NCBI RefSeq assembly: GCF_027580225.2
Contig: NW_027395276.1
Coordinates: 1,843,001-1,907,000 of the forward strand
DNA from: Misgurnus anguillicaudatus
Taxonomy: Eukaryota > Chordata > Actinopteri > Cypriniformes > Cobitidae
Reading direction: 5' to 3'
Length of the DNA: 64,000 nt
Numbering within the stretch: position 1 is the first letter of the stretch; each line of letters begins with the position of its first letter. The notes under the pieces were generated by a model. It was given only the letters and a program-made list of their open reading frames with translations. It was not told the origin of the DNA and made no database searches. Below are positions 20,272 through 32,145 of the stretch, one piece after another. A program made the translations under genes and the position numbers.

Positions 20272-20320
20272 CATTTGCTCTCTCTATCTTTCTCTGTTTT
20301 TCTCTTCTCTCTTTCTCTAG
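20272..20320 (+). repeat. TC-rich tract just after exon 2
   Basis: An almost pure pyrimidine stretch (ctctctctatctttctctg ... ctctctttctctag) starts nine bases after the donor. It could pair with the GA array upstream of the exon in the pre-mRNA. Confidence 0.85.
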
Positions 20321-20321
20321 A

Positions 20322-21063
20322 AAGATTTTTATTCTTTATTTATTTTAGGCAGAAAGGGTCTAGCCTATGAATCAGCTTTGGGAATATCTCACACAAACAG
20401 TTGACAAGCAAATGTTTTATTTGGAAAACTTGTTTTTCATTTTGATGCTATGCATAAGACACAAATCTGGTCAGGAGGTAAACAAACATTCTCATACATC
20501 CTGCAACGAATGTGACCGAATGCAGAACATATCACACTTATGCTATTTACATTTACGCATTTACATTTTATCCAAAGATTAGGAAACATAGGGAAGCAAT
20601 AGTAGCGGCTTATACCAATATACAAGTTTTTAATATTCCGACACAATACCTGTTGAGAGAAAAAGACAGAGTTCATGTTTTTTTTTTATTTATCTTTCCA
20701 ATATTTGCAAAATCACCTAATCAACATCATCAGGCGCTGATTCAGGGTTTGACACCCACCAAAATGGCTGAGCACCCATGAAAAAGCGCCAGATATGCTC
20801 AGTTATTTTTAATTAAAATGCTTTTGAAATTCAGAAGCCTCTCTGATTGGAGTTGTGATATCTGTAATGCTTCGACAAATAAGCTGAGACACTTTACATT
20901 TCACATCTAAAACCATGCGGACCCTACAGCTTTCATCCTTCTTTCCAAAGCGCTTGGGCGCTCCCGTAGCGTCTGCCGTTGCTAAGCAACCCAAGCGCTG
21001 TGTGACGTGCCGAGCACCCAACGGCGTAAAAAGAAATCTGCGCCTATGATCAACGTTAAATAT
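20322..21063. other. Intron sequence with a weak LINE/SINE tail
   Basis: 20540-20585 (tacatttacgcatttacatt, ttatccaaagattagg) resembles a diverged antisense L2/SINE 3' end. Nothing else recognised. Confidence 0.4.
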
Positions 21064-21071
21064 TTTTACAA

Positions 21072-21533
21072 TAGGGGTGTAACGATTCATCGTGCAAATG
21101 CGCGTTTTCTCAATGAATGAATTTGAATGAATTACGGTGAAATCTTGGCACATCCGAACACCAGGGGGCGCTCCCGTGCAGAAACTCCCTTTGTGCCACA
21201 CAAGAAGTAGCATTACAAACGCTATTCCAGGAAATGTCTACACATGAATATTTATACGCTGTTCTTCAAATTGTTTCAGGTATTTTCATGATAATAAAGA
21301 ATATTCTGAATGATTTTGTTTAACGAGTGTTGCTTTTTTAAATGCACAGTATAAACGACTCCGACTCATAATGATTTTAGATTGATAAGGACTTCCTACT
21401 GACCAAATGCCGTAATACAGGCACAAGCTGTGCATAAAACAAAGAATCGCAGCCTTGCGATTCAGAATCGATTTCAGACAGGCATTTTTAATGAGGACCG
21501 CGATTGAATCGTGATTGAATCGTTACATCCCTA
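21072..21533 (+). mobile_element. hAT-type nonautonomous element, copy 2 (intact)
   Basis: 462 bp. Ends taggggtgtaacgatt and aatcgttacatcccta. A perfect 8-bp TSD, ttttacaa, lies at 21064-21071 and 21534-21541. Same orientation as copy 1 at 18927. No transposase. Confidence 0.95.
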
Positions 21534-21541
21534 TTTTACAA

Positions 21542-22029
21542 AGGTTAATGATTAAATGGTGCACAGAAAAATCAATCTTACATGAGCTGAAACACAGTTT
21601 TTTTATAGACCCCTTCAAGGTTTGTAAACATTGAATGACTATCGAGTGCGCGCGCAGCATGGGGTCAAACTGTTCATACCATCCAGGCTTTATAAGCTCA
21701 AACAAGGCAACCAAGGTAGTGAAAGTGTGTATATTTTTTTCAACGTTCTTTTGATGGATAAAAGGAGCTGAAACGTCCCTTTAACATTAAACGTTACATG
21801 TCATTTCTGTAAGATCCTGGTCAGTAGTTTGCAGTAGTTTGTGTGGTTGATTATGAACAAAGAACGTGTCACATATTTTGTCATGACTTGGCTCTTTACT
21901 GTTTCAATTGTAAGTTCATTATCATGACCCACATACATTTTGTATGTTTTCTCTTGCAAATATAATGTTGTTTAATTGCAGAACTATGAAGACACATGCA
22001 GTTACGTGTAGCACTTATACAAATATATA
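21542..22029. other. Intron sequence; nothing recognised
   Basis: It has a stretch ending gaaacgtccctttaa (about 21770-21785) that may be one end of a TTAA MITE; no partner end was found. Confidence 0.4.
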
Positions 22030-22031
22030 TA

Positions 22032-22443
22032 CGCTCACCTAAAGGATTATTAGGAACACCTGTTCACTTTCTGATTAATGCAATGGTGTAATGGTGTGGG
22101 GGATGTTTTCTTGGCACACTTTAGGCCCCTTAGTGCCAATTGGGCATCGTTAAAATGCCACGGCCTACCTGAGCATTGTTTCTGACCATGTCCATCCCTT
22201 TATGACCACTATGTACACATCCTCTGATGGCTACTTCCAGCAGGATAATGCAATTTGGTTTCTTGATCATGACAATCTCCATCAACTGCAAGATGCTATC
22301 CTATCAATTTGGCCCAACATTTCTAAAGAATGCTTTCAGCACCTTGTTGAATTAATGCCACGTAGAATTAAGGCAGTTCTGAAGGAGAAAGGGGGTCAAA
22401 CACAGTATTAGTATGGTGTTCCTAATAATCCTTTAGGTGAGTG
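22032..22443 (+). pseudogene. Tc1-like transposon, deletion copy 1
   Basis: The ends cgctcacctaaaggattatt and aataatcctttaggtgagtg are flanked by TA (22030-22031, 22444-22445), the Tc1/mariner target. The + strand frame 22202-22411 keeps the transposase C-terminus: FQQDNA near its start and MPRRIKAVLKEKGGQTQY at its end, with a natural stop. The catalytic core and DNA-binding N-terminus are deleted. Copies with other deletions lie at 43584-43855 and 57224-57640 on the minus strand. Confidence 0.88.
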
Positions 22444-22445
22444 TA

Positions 22446-23338
22446 ATTTTTTCTTTTCCACGAGGAATACACCTACACCATTGAATGCCTTGTATCAGAG
22501 GGCTTTTATTTCACAAAACAATATAATTGATAAAAAAATGCAAAGTACGGTTTGAGGAGAATTTCATATCTTTGTAAAATGTGTTTGCATTGAGGGATTT
22601 TTTTTGTTTTTAAGTCATTTTGCACACAGTCTATAGAGTTTTTGTTTGTGCTAAAGTGCAGAGGACCCACTTTCACAAAGGTGCATAGTCATAAAAGACA
22701 GCAATGTCTTAATAGCACTATTGGCTAACCATTATTAACAAGACACTTACAATATGGAGCTGTAAAGTTAATGTAGTAATATGAGGACAATTCTCAAGTA
22801 TTTTTTTTTTACTGTTGATATCTTTAATGTTGACTTAGTAAGATCATGTCAAAGACTGAAATCCATGTCTACTTTACTAATATCATACTTACATTATAAA
22901 ACTTCAGCTTGAATTTCACATACAGGGTCAAATTTCTCCATTAGATCTCTTTTAAGCGCTGTTTTTTTTTCTAGAACAAGCGTTTTGATATTAAGAATGT
23001 GATTTGTTTCACCTCCGTGCTGCTTGTCTGTAGGGAAATACGGTGTATTTGTGCGTGTTAATGGTAGGTGTGCTTTAAGGTTTGTTTGGCTCTCGCACAA
23101 ACACGTGTACACAAGATAAACTGTCATGAGCAGATGTGTGGATGCACGTTCATTTGCTCCCATAGGGTCTTTAACTGCCAGGGGCCAGCTGCCGGAAGCC
23201 AGGCCGATGGTGAGGAATGCTAGTAGATTAATGTAAAGGTTATAAACATTAACCTTGGTGACTCGCACGCATGAATGCAGAAGAACAACAATACAGATAC
23301 GGAGCTGGAACTGCTGCACATGTGCATACACGGATGCT
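22446..23338. other. Intron sequence; nothing recognised
   Basis: A 145-codon minus-strand open frame (23331-22894) has no recognisable domain, signal or splice context and is judged fortuitous. Confidence 0.45.
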
Positions 23339-23519
23339 CACATCACAAGCAAAAAAACAACATATAGATTACAGAGGAAACCAAAACATTTGTTATTTTC
23401 GACGAGGCATTTGTTCAAGAGATCCGTTTAGCAATTAGTCAGAGCATTAAAAAAACGAAACCGGAAGTAAGGTTCGGATCCAGACGTGTATCACGTGCTT
23501 CCAATGAAACCGTCTAAAG
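23339..23519. repeat. Dispersed repeat, copy 2 (acaagcaaaaaa ... gaaaccgtcta)
   Basis: It matches 12735-12915 closely (ttgttattttcgac, aggcatttgttcaagagatc, gaaaccggaagtaa). Here it lacks the 245-bp units and is cut off by a hAT insertion at 23520. Confidence 0.8.
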
Positions 23520-23973
23520 CAGCGGTCTCCAACCTTTTTGCGAGCATGGGGCTATGACCAGTGTTTACAATTACAATTAACATGCATTGCGTAATAAAGT
23601 AACGAGTAAAGTAACGCATTACTTTATAAATGTACACATTAATATTTTGAGTTACATTTTAAAATAAGTAACACAAGTTACTTTTCATTTTAATTTATTA
23701 TATTTTTAAAAAATTATGTAAGGTATTAAACTGAACGTAGTCATGTAGAATTACTATGCGTGCGTGCATGAGCGGGAACAGTTTGAGTCAGAAACGGCGA
23801 TGGCAGGCCAGAGCTTGACATTTTTGTGATGGAGAATGCAATTTTTTAAATGCAGATCTTCTCAGTCAAAAACACCAGCAATGCATAAAGAGATAAAGCC
23901 TCAGTCAAATAAGAAAAAGTAACGCAAAAGTAACTTAAAAGTAACGTAAGCATTACTTTCTATGAAAAGTAAC

Positions 23974-24900
23974 TATCGTATTTTTCGGACTATAAGCCGC
24001 ACCGGAGTAAAAGCCGCATCATTCAAAAATGTGTCATTAAGACGAAAAAACATATATAAGTTGCAGTGGACTATGTCGCGTTTATTTAGAAAATTATTTC
24101 ACAAAATCCAAGCCGAAGAACAGACATTTAATCTGGAAAGGCAAGTTATTCAACTAAACAATAGCGGACAGAATAGCAGGCTGAATAGATGTCTGTACGT
24201 TAAAGGTGCAGTGTGTAAATTTTAGCGGCATCTAGTGGTGAGGTTGTGAATTGCAACCAACGGCTTAGTCCACTGCTCACCCCTTGCTTTTGAAACACAT
24301 AGAGAAGCTACGGTAGCCACCACCGGACAAACATGTCATCGTTGGAGACAACTTAGTAAAAAAGTTTGTCTGTTAAGGGTTTCTGTAGAAACATGGCTGC
24401 ACAAAATGGCGGCTTCCATGTAAGGGGACCCTCTGTGTATGTAGATAAAACGTCTCATTCTAAGGCAATAAATACATAACGGTTCATTATATAAGGTCTT
24501 TATACACCCCTGATAATTTAGTTTTGTATATTATTTTGCATTTCTGTCAAGAGATCCTTCTAAAAATTACAGAGTGCACCTTTAAAGTAATATTATCAGT
24601 TATTTTAACGATAAACCATAGCATACAGAACTTACCTGGAAGGTTGAATAGGCTAAATTAACCGAACAAGCCAACTAACGTGACGTTCGCATACTTGCCA
24701 TTCCGCATCACTGAATCCATTGAATTACATAAATACAGAAGCAGCATATAGCGGACTCTTGCGGCTGTAGACGGTAATGATGTCTCTTGCCTCATAAATG
24801 TCAAAATTAATTCATACTGACTTACAAGGCTCACCTGACTATAAGACGCAGCATCAGCCAAGTTATGAAAAAAACGCGGCTTTTAGTTTGAAAAATACAG
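23974..24900. mobile_element. hAT-like element (tatttttcggactataag family), third level
   Basis: The ends tatcgtatttttcggac and gtttgaaaaatacag are diverged inverted copies. The flanks aaagtaac and taagtaac give a 7/8 TSD. Internal gccgcac and gcggctttta words are typical of this fish family. Confidence 0.75.
24204..24581. mobile_element. TTAA MITE (aggtgcagtgtgtaa family), innermost
   Basis: 378 bp between TTAA at 24200-24203 and 24582-24585. Inverted ends aggtgcagtgtgtaa and tacagagtgcacct. Full-length reference copy for the five copies in this window. Its interior has caaaatggcggcttccatg, a YY1-like core. Confidence 0.9.
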
Positions 24901-25239
24901 TAAGTAACGCAATTAGTTACTTTTTTGGGGAGTAACTTAATATATTAATGCATTACTTTTAAAAGTAACTTTCCCCAACACTGGCTACGACAAGGGATAA
25001 AACCATCTGGAGGGCTACTTTTTTATTTTTTGTCTATGCAATTTAGTTTTTTTTCTTGTTGATTTTATTTTATTTTACTTGTTGATATGTTTTATCATGG
25101 TTGAAATTGTTAACATACATAAAAGAAGCCAAGCCAATATAAAAATATCTAAGAAATATTATAATTGATGCTATTAATAGAATGTGCTTTGGCGGGCAAC
25201 TCACAGACTCCATGCGGGCACCATGTTGGAGACCACTGA

Positions 25240-26184
25240 CCTATACAGTAGTATTATATCCTTTATAGTCTTTATTTTTATCAGATTTAAAATAAACCTG
25301 AGCTCCTGGAGTCGTACTGCGGGAGGAGAAAGTCACGAGCAAGCAAAACATTATTCAACTATCTCTGGATAACTTATGTTTCACTTCATGTTTGTTAACG
25401 TTTACTTGCGCAAGATTGCCAACAAAACGCAGACATTTAATGCAGTTTTACTTACAGTCTGCAATTCACAATCCAGTTGGGACCGCCCCATTTTAATAAA
25501 ATCCATCTCTAAACAAACACACACACGTACAACTTCACTGCTCCCCCGGATATACAAACTATATCCATGGTTTCCATAATGGGTTCATTGGGAAGCTGAA
25601 CAAGCTTGAATTTCCCTCACAAACAACTTTTTTGATGAAGTTGATTTGGTGTCAGCTCTTGGTTGTTGGGTGCATGCGCTATTCGGGTTGAAGTGCCCAT
25701 ATAAGGACTTCTACTGTACTTCATGCACTGAAATTGTACTTCACCTAGAAATAAAGCAAGATTGTTATGTCTGATTCTTTTATGTTCGAAAAAACTTTCC
25801 CTAACCTGGCGAAGTGCATTCGGCACAGAAATACTTCAACTGCTTTTTTGACACTTTGTCTACAGTATGTTTAGCACGAGGAATCCAACTCTTATGGGGA
25901 GTGCACACCAAACGCGAATTCAATGTTTTGCGCAAGTCGATTTCATACAAGGTCAATGCAAAGATGCAAATAGACGCAAACTCAAGCATATTCTGCAAAT
26001 AATCTAGAGTAGATGTTGTGTATGCAGCGTTTTGTGTGTACGCAGCATTAAACAGTGTTAATATGTCAGAATGCATAAAATAGCTTTAAACCCTTTTAAA
26101 ATAAAGTATACTTATATTAAACAGCACATTAATATATAATCACAATGATTAAATATTTTACAATTTAAATCATTGTAATCATTA
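25240..26184. other. Intron sequence; possible Harbinger-like end
   Basis: 25901-25990 (gtgcacaccaaacgcgaatt ... caatgcaaagatgcaaatag) resembles one end of the PIF/Harbinger-type MITE seen complete at 36218-36609. Otherwise nothing recognised. Confidence 0.4.
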
Positions 26185-26392
26185 AAGGCGGGTTACATGA
26201 TCTCTAAAAGCCAATGTTGACATTTAAAATCACCTAAACAAACATGCTTTTCCCCCAATAGAATCTGGACCATCTTTTGATAGACCCGCCCCACACATAC
26301 GCAACCCAGACACCAGACACATACGCAACCCCACTGTGTTTTGGTAGTCGGACCGACTCCCAAAGTGTTTCTCAAAAATCATGCCCCCGACT
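26185..26392. repeat. Dispersed repeat, inverted relative to 50945-51165
   Basis: Shares agccaatgttgacattt, tcacctaaacaaac, cgactcccaaagtgttt and caaaaatcatgc with the reverse complement of 50945-51165. Confidence 0.75.
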
Positions 26393-26396
26393 TTAA

Positions 26397-26580
26397 TACA
26401 CTGTCAGAAAAATGGTCAGCAAATGGTCCCTATCTGTCCCTTTTTAAAAAATACACCTTTTCATTTAAAGAGTTCATGTTAGTACCTCAGGTACATATTG
26501 GTACCAAATATCTGTACCTAAGTAGTACATATTAGGCCCTTTTTAAAGGATACTGCCCCAGTGACAGCTAGGAACCATTT
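26397..26580. mobile_element. Left half of a cactgtcagaaaa MITE
   Basis: It starts acactgtcagaaaaatgg and contains ggtacatattggtacc and gtacctaagtagtac words typical of this family. The right end is missing. Related copies are at 36181-37492 and 41308-42033. Confidence 0.65.
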
Positions 26581-27237
26581 TTCACATCACGGTACAAATG
26601 CAAGTAATTGTTTTTTAAATGAAAACTTGATTTTCATAATGCTAAGTATAATGTATTGCATTTGAATCTTTCATGAGGTTGGAGGGTTGGTGAAATGTGA
26701 CCTGTACATGTTCTTGTCAGGTTTGTGTGAATCATTTATATTCTCATGTCAAGGCATCCAGCTGGTCTTAATGGGGCGTGTAGCACAATAAATTACAATA
26801 ATGCAAGTCATCGTTTTCATACTGAGAGTTGTTTGTGTGTGTTATGAATGCTGCTCGAATGTAGCCTGGTTTAAAAACTGGGTGTCTTAAAAAGGGGGCT
26901 GCTTTTACTCTTAGGGACATGTGTAAGTGTATTTCTGTGTACGGTATGTGTGTTTGGAGTGAATTCATCGTAAAAGAGAGCAGTAGAGCGTAATTTTAGT
27001 CTGAAGAGACTATTTCAGGAGCTAAGTTGAAGGCAGACAGGGTATCGGTGGAATAACAGTCGATCATGTGACACTTGAACTGGTTTAGAAACAGAAGTCA
27101 CTGGCTTGTTCTGGCCCACTGAGTTTCACTGTTCTCTTTTTTCTGAAGTATATATACAGTAAATTGCAGATGATTTACTGTAAAAGAAATCTGAATTTCA
27201 TCAGAAAAAGGTGCTGTTAATTGGTTTACTATAAATC
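26581..27237. other. Intron sequence; nothing recognised
   Basis: No exon or bounded repeat found. Confidence 0.45.
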
Positions 27238-27240
27238 CTG

Positions 27241-27340
27241 AAAGGGATAGTTCACCCAAAAATGAAAATGTTATATTTATTAACTCACCTCCATCCGATA
27301 TGTTGGTGACATTTTTTCTTCAGTTGAACGATAAAAAAAA
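27241..27340. mobile_element. Left half of an agggatagttcaccc MITE
   Basis: aaagggatagttcacccaaa followed by tgaaaatgttatatttatta and caccttcatccg-like sequence; no right end found. Confidence 0.7.
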
Positions 27341-27689
27341 TATGTTCTGTAGAAACCCCAGTGCTTTGTGATTCATATAATATCTCTGGTTTCAACCACT
27401 TTAAGAGTTCACAAAGCAGATTTATACTACAGGTCCGTTGAATGCTTGATTGGCTGATGAACGTTCTGAGGTGTGCAATTATTTTCTGGGAAATGCACGG
27501 CGAACGTAGTTCCAGGCAGCTCTCTTGACCGCATTACAGTTCCATATCACTTCGCATAGTTAATAATAACGGACTAACAAAAACAACATGACAGACGATT
27601 TTCCGAGGCAATAACAGCGCTGTTTAGAGATGCACTGAAGTAATGTAAGCCTCTGTCTTGCTTGCTTGCTCGCTCACCCTTTTTTTCTT

Positions 27690-27724
<35 letters not shown>

Positions 27725-28181
27725 ATTTCTTTCTTTCTTTTTCTCTCTGTCTGTGTCGCTCTCGCTCTCTTTTTAATAACTTCATTAATAACTGCATTCG
27801 AATGCCATCAATGGCTCAAGCCTCTATTGCCAGCTTTAAAATGACATTTCGGAACAAGCAAAAGAGCCATTGGATGAGACGCGGAAGAAATGTTCCTACT
27901 CACAATAGCGATTTAAGTACAAAAACTGGACGAATCCCTTTAAATAAATCATGTGATCGGTGTCTTGAGGTGTGGTAACCGTAGTATAAGCGGAATAATT
28001 GACGTTGTATTACATATCCAATACAAAAGTAATCCCCACGACTCCTGGTGACCTTCTGACGCCTTGTGAAGCCAATCGAATGCTTTTTGCAAAAAAATGA
28101 GTGTTATTTACAACATTAGCGTTAGTTTGTCGACATTTAATTCACGTACGTGTTGTATCTATAAAACCTTTTTAAATTATA
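27341..28181. other. Intron sequence with a (TC)n tract
   Basis: A TC microsatellite occupies 27691-27721 within a longer pyrimidine-rich stretch to about 27770. The open frames across it are composition artefacts. Nothing else recognised. Confidence 0.5.
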
Positions 28182-28185
28182 TTAA

Positions 28186-30246
28186 AGGGGACATATCATG
28201 CAAATCTGACTTTTGTTTAAGTGCTATAATTGGGTCTCCGGCAGGGACGTGCACAGACATTTTGAGGGGCAGGGGCTCAAGTGAAATAAAGGGCACCTTT
28301 CATAATTATGGATATTTTTACTTTTTTTTTTTAAAACAAAAAGTATATATATTAACATAATTCTGACATCCTTTTTAAAAAAAATTATTGAAAAAGTTAA
28401 TTAATTTTATCTTCCTCAAACTCACGCAATTGTTTAATTTTCAAAAGATGTCTACAAAATAATCAGTTCACACAGACACCATGGTCTCCTTAGTATTCTA
28501 GGTTTATAGAGCAGCAAAGGAAGCCATTACACAATGTGCATGTTTTGAAAACATTAAATTACACATTATTTACAAATTTGTTAAAATGCTAAAAAAAAGT
28601 TGTGACTGCTGAGTTATCGCTACATGCCAATAAATGCTATATCATATGCTAGCGTTTAGCTGATTAGTTGTTAGTTGTTACTCAAAATGTATTTTTGTCT
28701 GATAAGGGCTCAAAATATAAGGTCTGTTTACTAATGTGAGCTTCTGGCATGAGCCTCAGAGCAGAGCCAATCAGAGCAGAGCTCATTATTATTATTTATG
28801 ACCATTTCAAATAGGGCAAAAATAGACCATTTAATTAACATGACAAATTCTAGGGTTGTAAATAGACATGTTAAACGTTTCTGGATAATTTTTGCACTTA
28901 ATAAAGCAACATACCTTCTATGTTATTGTCAAAGAACAATTTAACATATTATGACAACACATCCTATGGCACCTTTAATCTTAGGTTTCATATTTATTAG
29001 GGTTCAGAAACAACAAATATAGATTAGGCCTATTTTATTTGTATTTTATATTTTACTTTTTTTGTGATGTCAGTGAAAATTCAGACTGGGCAAGTAAAAT
29101 ACTGAACCATCAGATTTCTTCCCAATCTACTGCAGCACTCCAGTATAACACATTATACTTATTTAACAGACATTGCAAAAAACGCAAACAAAAAAGCTTA
29201 CTACTGCAGTTAGCAATTATTTTATTGTTTGTGCTTTTATTATTTTATGAGCAGTCTGTTTATACACTATACTGTTACAAGTTTGTAACCCTTCAGCTTA
29301 ATATGGGATTGCCATGGAAAACAATGTCCCTGAATCGTTATGTGTAACAACGTGTCCCATATTTTGTTCATAAAACTGTTAATATAAGAATGCTTTCTTC
29401 CTCACACACTTACCGGTAGCTGCCTGCATAATCATGCACATCGCGTCTCGTATTCAGGCTGAGCAGCTTTGGCGCTTGAAGCGCGAATGATGCAGCACGA
29501 GTGTAGATAAGCCAATCATAAAGCGAAGTACGTTAGAGAGGCGGGACTAAGGAAAGGTAAAGCCAATCATATTAGCGATGTGAATTTTTGAGGCGGGACT
29601 CATGTGTTAACCGTTTGTGTGCCACAAATAGCGCTATTTTTCTTTATAAGAGTTTAAATCTCATTTAAATGATTCCTGAATAAATTCATGTTAAATTAAA
29701 GAAGCAACAAGTAAAAAACACAAGAAACAGACAGACATTGTTATATGAATAAAGATCATATTATTTTTTTTAAAAGCTCCCCAGAAAAAAAAGGGCACTT
29801 TCTTTCCAGGAATAAAAAGGGCAGGTGCTCAAGCCCCCTTTGATGTCTATGTGTGCACGTGCCTGGTCTCCGGTGCTTCTATCAACCTAGAAAACGTGAA
29901 AAAGGTCAACCCAGTAACTTAGTTTTTGTAAACCATTCTCTGCAAGCATGTGAAAAAATATCTAATTGAAATTTGGCTCCCCTTGTGATGTCAGAAGGGG
30001 ATAATACCGCCCCTTAATCTGCACTATCCAACCACAGCACTGCAGTTTAGTGCAGAGATCAGCTCATTTGCATGTTAAAGGACGCTCCATAAAACGGCAC
30101 ATTTTTGCTCACACCAACAAACTGGCAATTTTAATATGTTATAATAAATTATCTATATGGTATTTTGAGCTAGAACTTCACATACGTACTCTGGGGACAC
30201 AAAAAATGTATTTGACATCTTAAAAAAGTTTTGTGAAATGTCTCCT
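28186..30246. mobile_element. TTAA MITE (aggggacatatcatg family) split by a hAT
   Basis: TTAA at 28182-28185 and 30247-30250. Inverted ends aggggacat and atgtctcctt. Pieces 28186-28241 and 29874-30246 join into one element of about 430 bp. A relative is at 45209-45712. Confidence 0.85.
28242..29865. mobile_element. hAT element, 1,624 bp, nonautonomous
   Basis: Ends cagggacgtgcacagacat and atgtctatgtgtgcacgtgcctg. A perfect 8-bp TSD, gtctccgg, lies at 28234-28241 and 29866-29873. The left interior has gaggggcaggggctcaagtg, mirrored by gggcaggtgctcaagcccc on the right. The longest internal frame (29039-29347) shows no transposase features. Confidence 0.95.
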
Positions 30247-30250
30247 TTAA

Positions 30251-31640
30251 AATATATACGGATAATTATATAATTAGCATACATGTTTCACATTCATTTT
30301 TTTTTTAAAGAAACCATCTCTCTCTGTGTCTCACCAGACTTTATGCTGTCTGCATCGCCCTAAAACTTTGACAATATATAATTTTTTGAAACATTAAAGT
30401 CATTCAATTTTTGCATATCGGTGCGATATCGCCATTTGTTGTATTCTTGGCTTTTCGGTATATTGCACAGCACTATGGTATAAAGACTATTTCGTTTCCC
30501 AGTTGACTGATTTAAACCTATGTATCTTGACTCCCAGAAACTGTGAAAAGCCAGCCAATCACATTGCAGCTTGCAAATGTAAGAAAATTCTTGGCATTTG
30601 TGAGTCTACACATCAAATGTCCTGTCAACTGAGATGAGACTCGGACTTGCTTATCCTTTCCCAACTGCCGGATTAAACTAATACATCCAGGAAGAATCGA
30701 GTAACAAGAACGAATGCGTAATGGATAAATCGAGCGTGCAATCAATCGTTTAGATGTTCACTAATATTGATTAATGCGTGTTGTATTGTTATCACCAGTG
30801 TGAGTAAGTCAGCCCCCTTGTACAATTCAACGATTTCCTATGAATTCAGATGATTCAACTGAAACGCTTCAGAAAAATTTATGCCGTATGGGTGCCGCTG
30901 CCTTAGTTTCCTTTATTTAAGGGCTCGTTCGGGTTGTCAGATTATATTGTTGTGCTATGAGAAATTATTGCGCTCTGGTTGGTTCACCCGTACAAACTAC
31001 AATATAATTCATAACTAGGGTATTTATCAGAGAGAAGTCTAGAATGCAAGAGAGAGAAAGAGAGAGAGAGCAAGAAGAATATAAATAAAGAGAGAGCTAG
31101 AAGATGAATAGAGTAATATGTGCAGGAATATGTCAGGCGCGTTGAGTTCAGAGGAAAGGCAGAGAGAAAATAGAGAGAAATTGAATACGCAAACAGGGCG
31201 ACTGGGGTCACGTTGAAAGCCCCGAGCGTGTATGCGTTCATATGTGTGCGTGTGTTGAAGAGAAGGCCACGGATGGGCCAGCAAAGGTCCTGCATCTCCA
31301 TTAAGTGTCTGTTGAAGATGGGCTCCAGGCCACAGGGGTTCAGAGGAGGTTGGGATAATACAGTGAGCTTTACTTCTTTTGCATTCATAGTCAAGTCATT
31401 ATTGGACAGTTGCTTTCATTCCAAATCAAATGTGAGACTTTAGAAATTAGCTGAAACATGTTTTGGTGTCAATAGCAAATTCTGGATTATTATTAAAATG
31501 TCATTTGCAAACTTTCAGACACTGCAGCACAATTATTGAATAATGATGAATATTAAAGATTTTATAAAAGTCCTCAGTTGTTAGTAGTGCCTTGTCTCAG
31601 ATGTTTCTCCTAAAATATCTTAAATGTTTTTGACGAATTA
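30251..31640. other. Intron sequence; nothing recognised
   Basis: A GA-rich patch lies at 31051-31072. A 136-codon minus-strand frame (31394-30984) across it reads as low-complexity hydrophobic sequence without known motifs. Confidence 0.45.
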
Positions 31641-32144
31641 TTAACTCTTTCACCGCCAGCTTTTTAACAAAAAAGTTGCCAGCCAGCGGCAGCGTTTTTC
31701 ATGATTTTCACAAAAGTTTAATGCCTTCCAGAAAATGTTCCTTTTCAAATATATAAACATACAATATGCCAAATGAAAGAACAGACCCTCTGCTTTCAAA
31801 CAAAAAAAAAAAAAACGTTTCATCCTACCTTCAGTAGAACTTTTGTAATCAGCTTTTGAATATGGGTAGGTTTCTGCAAAAACACCACATTTTGAGCAAA
31901 AAGCTGAGAGTATTAAATTTTTGTGACGGACTTTTCATAGAGATCCCATTCAGAGCGATCTTTAAAACAGACACGGACATGCAGCAGCTTGCCATAGGGC
32001 AATACTTCCGGTTTTAAAAAGTTGCGTATTATCCACCTAGTGAATAATAGCGGTATTGCGGAAAGACGGAAATACTCGTCATTGGCGGGGAAGCGTTTTC
32101 TCTTGATTGACGAGATATCTCGTCAATGGCGGGGAAAGAGTTAA
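31641..32144. mobile_element. TTAA element (ttaactctttcaccgcc family), copy 1
   Basis: Ends ttaactctttcaccgcca and tggcggggaaagagttaa. One end carries a perfect 22-bp palindrome at 32106-32127 (half-site attgacgagat). Other copies: 36667-36815 (partial), 36816-37285, 46758-46907 (partial), 48471-50048 and 54079-54495. Confidence 0.88.
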
Positions 32145-32145
32145 T

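Larger units (their letters stand above)
23559..24983. mobile_element. hAT-like element (cagtgttgggg family), second level
   Basis: The right end aaagtaactttccccaacactg is well kept; the left end cagtgttt is degraded. The flanks gctatgac (23551-23558) and gctacgac (24984-24991) form an 8-bp TSD with one mismatch. Confidence 0.8.
23520..25238. mobile_element. hAT-like element (cagcggtctccaacc ends), outermost of a four-level nest
   Basis: The inverted ends cagcggtctccaacct and tgttggagaccactg are recognisable. The 8-bp flanks agree at only about half the positions, so the TSD has decayed. Most of the interior is later insertion (23559-24983). Confidence 0.7.

Noticed and set aside
22894..23331. 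145-codon minus-strand frame as a gene
   Set aside because: No domain, no splice context and no composition difference from its surroundings.
29039..29347. Possible transposase in the 1.6-kb hAT
   Set aside because: The 102-codon frame is low-complexity hydrophobic sequence without hAT dimerisation or catalytic motifs.
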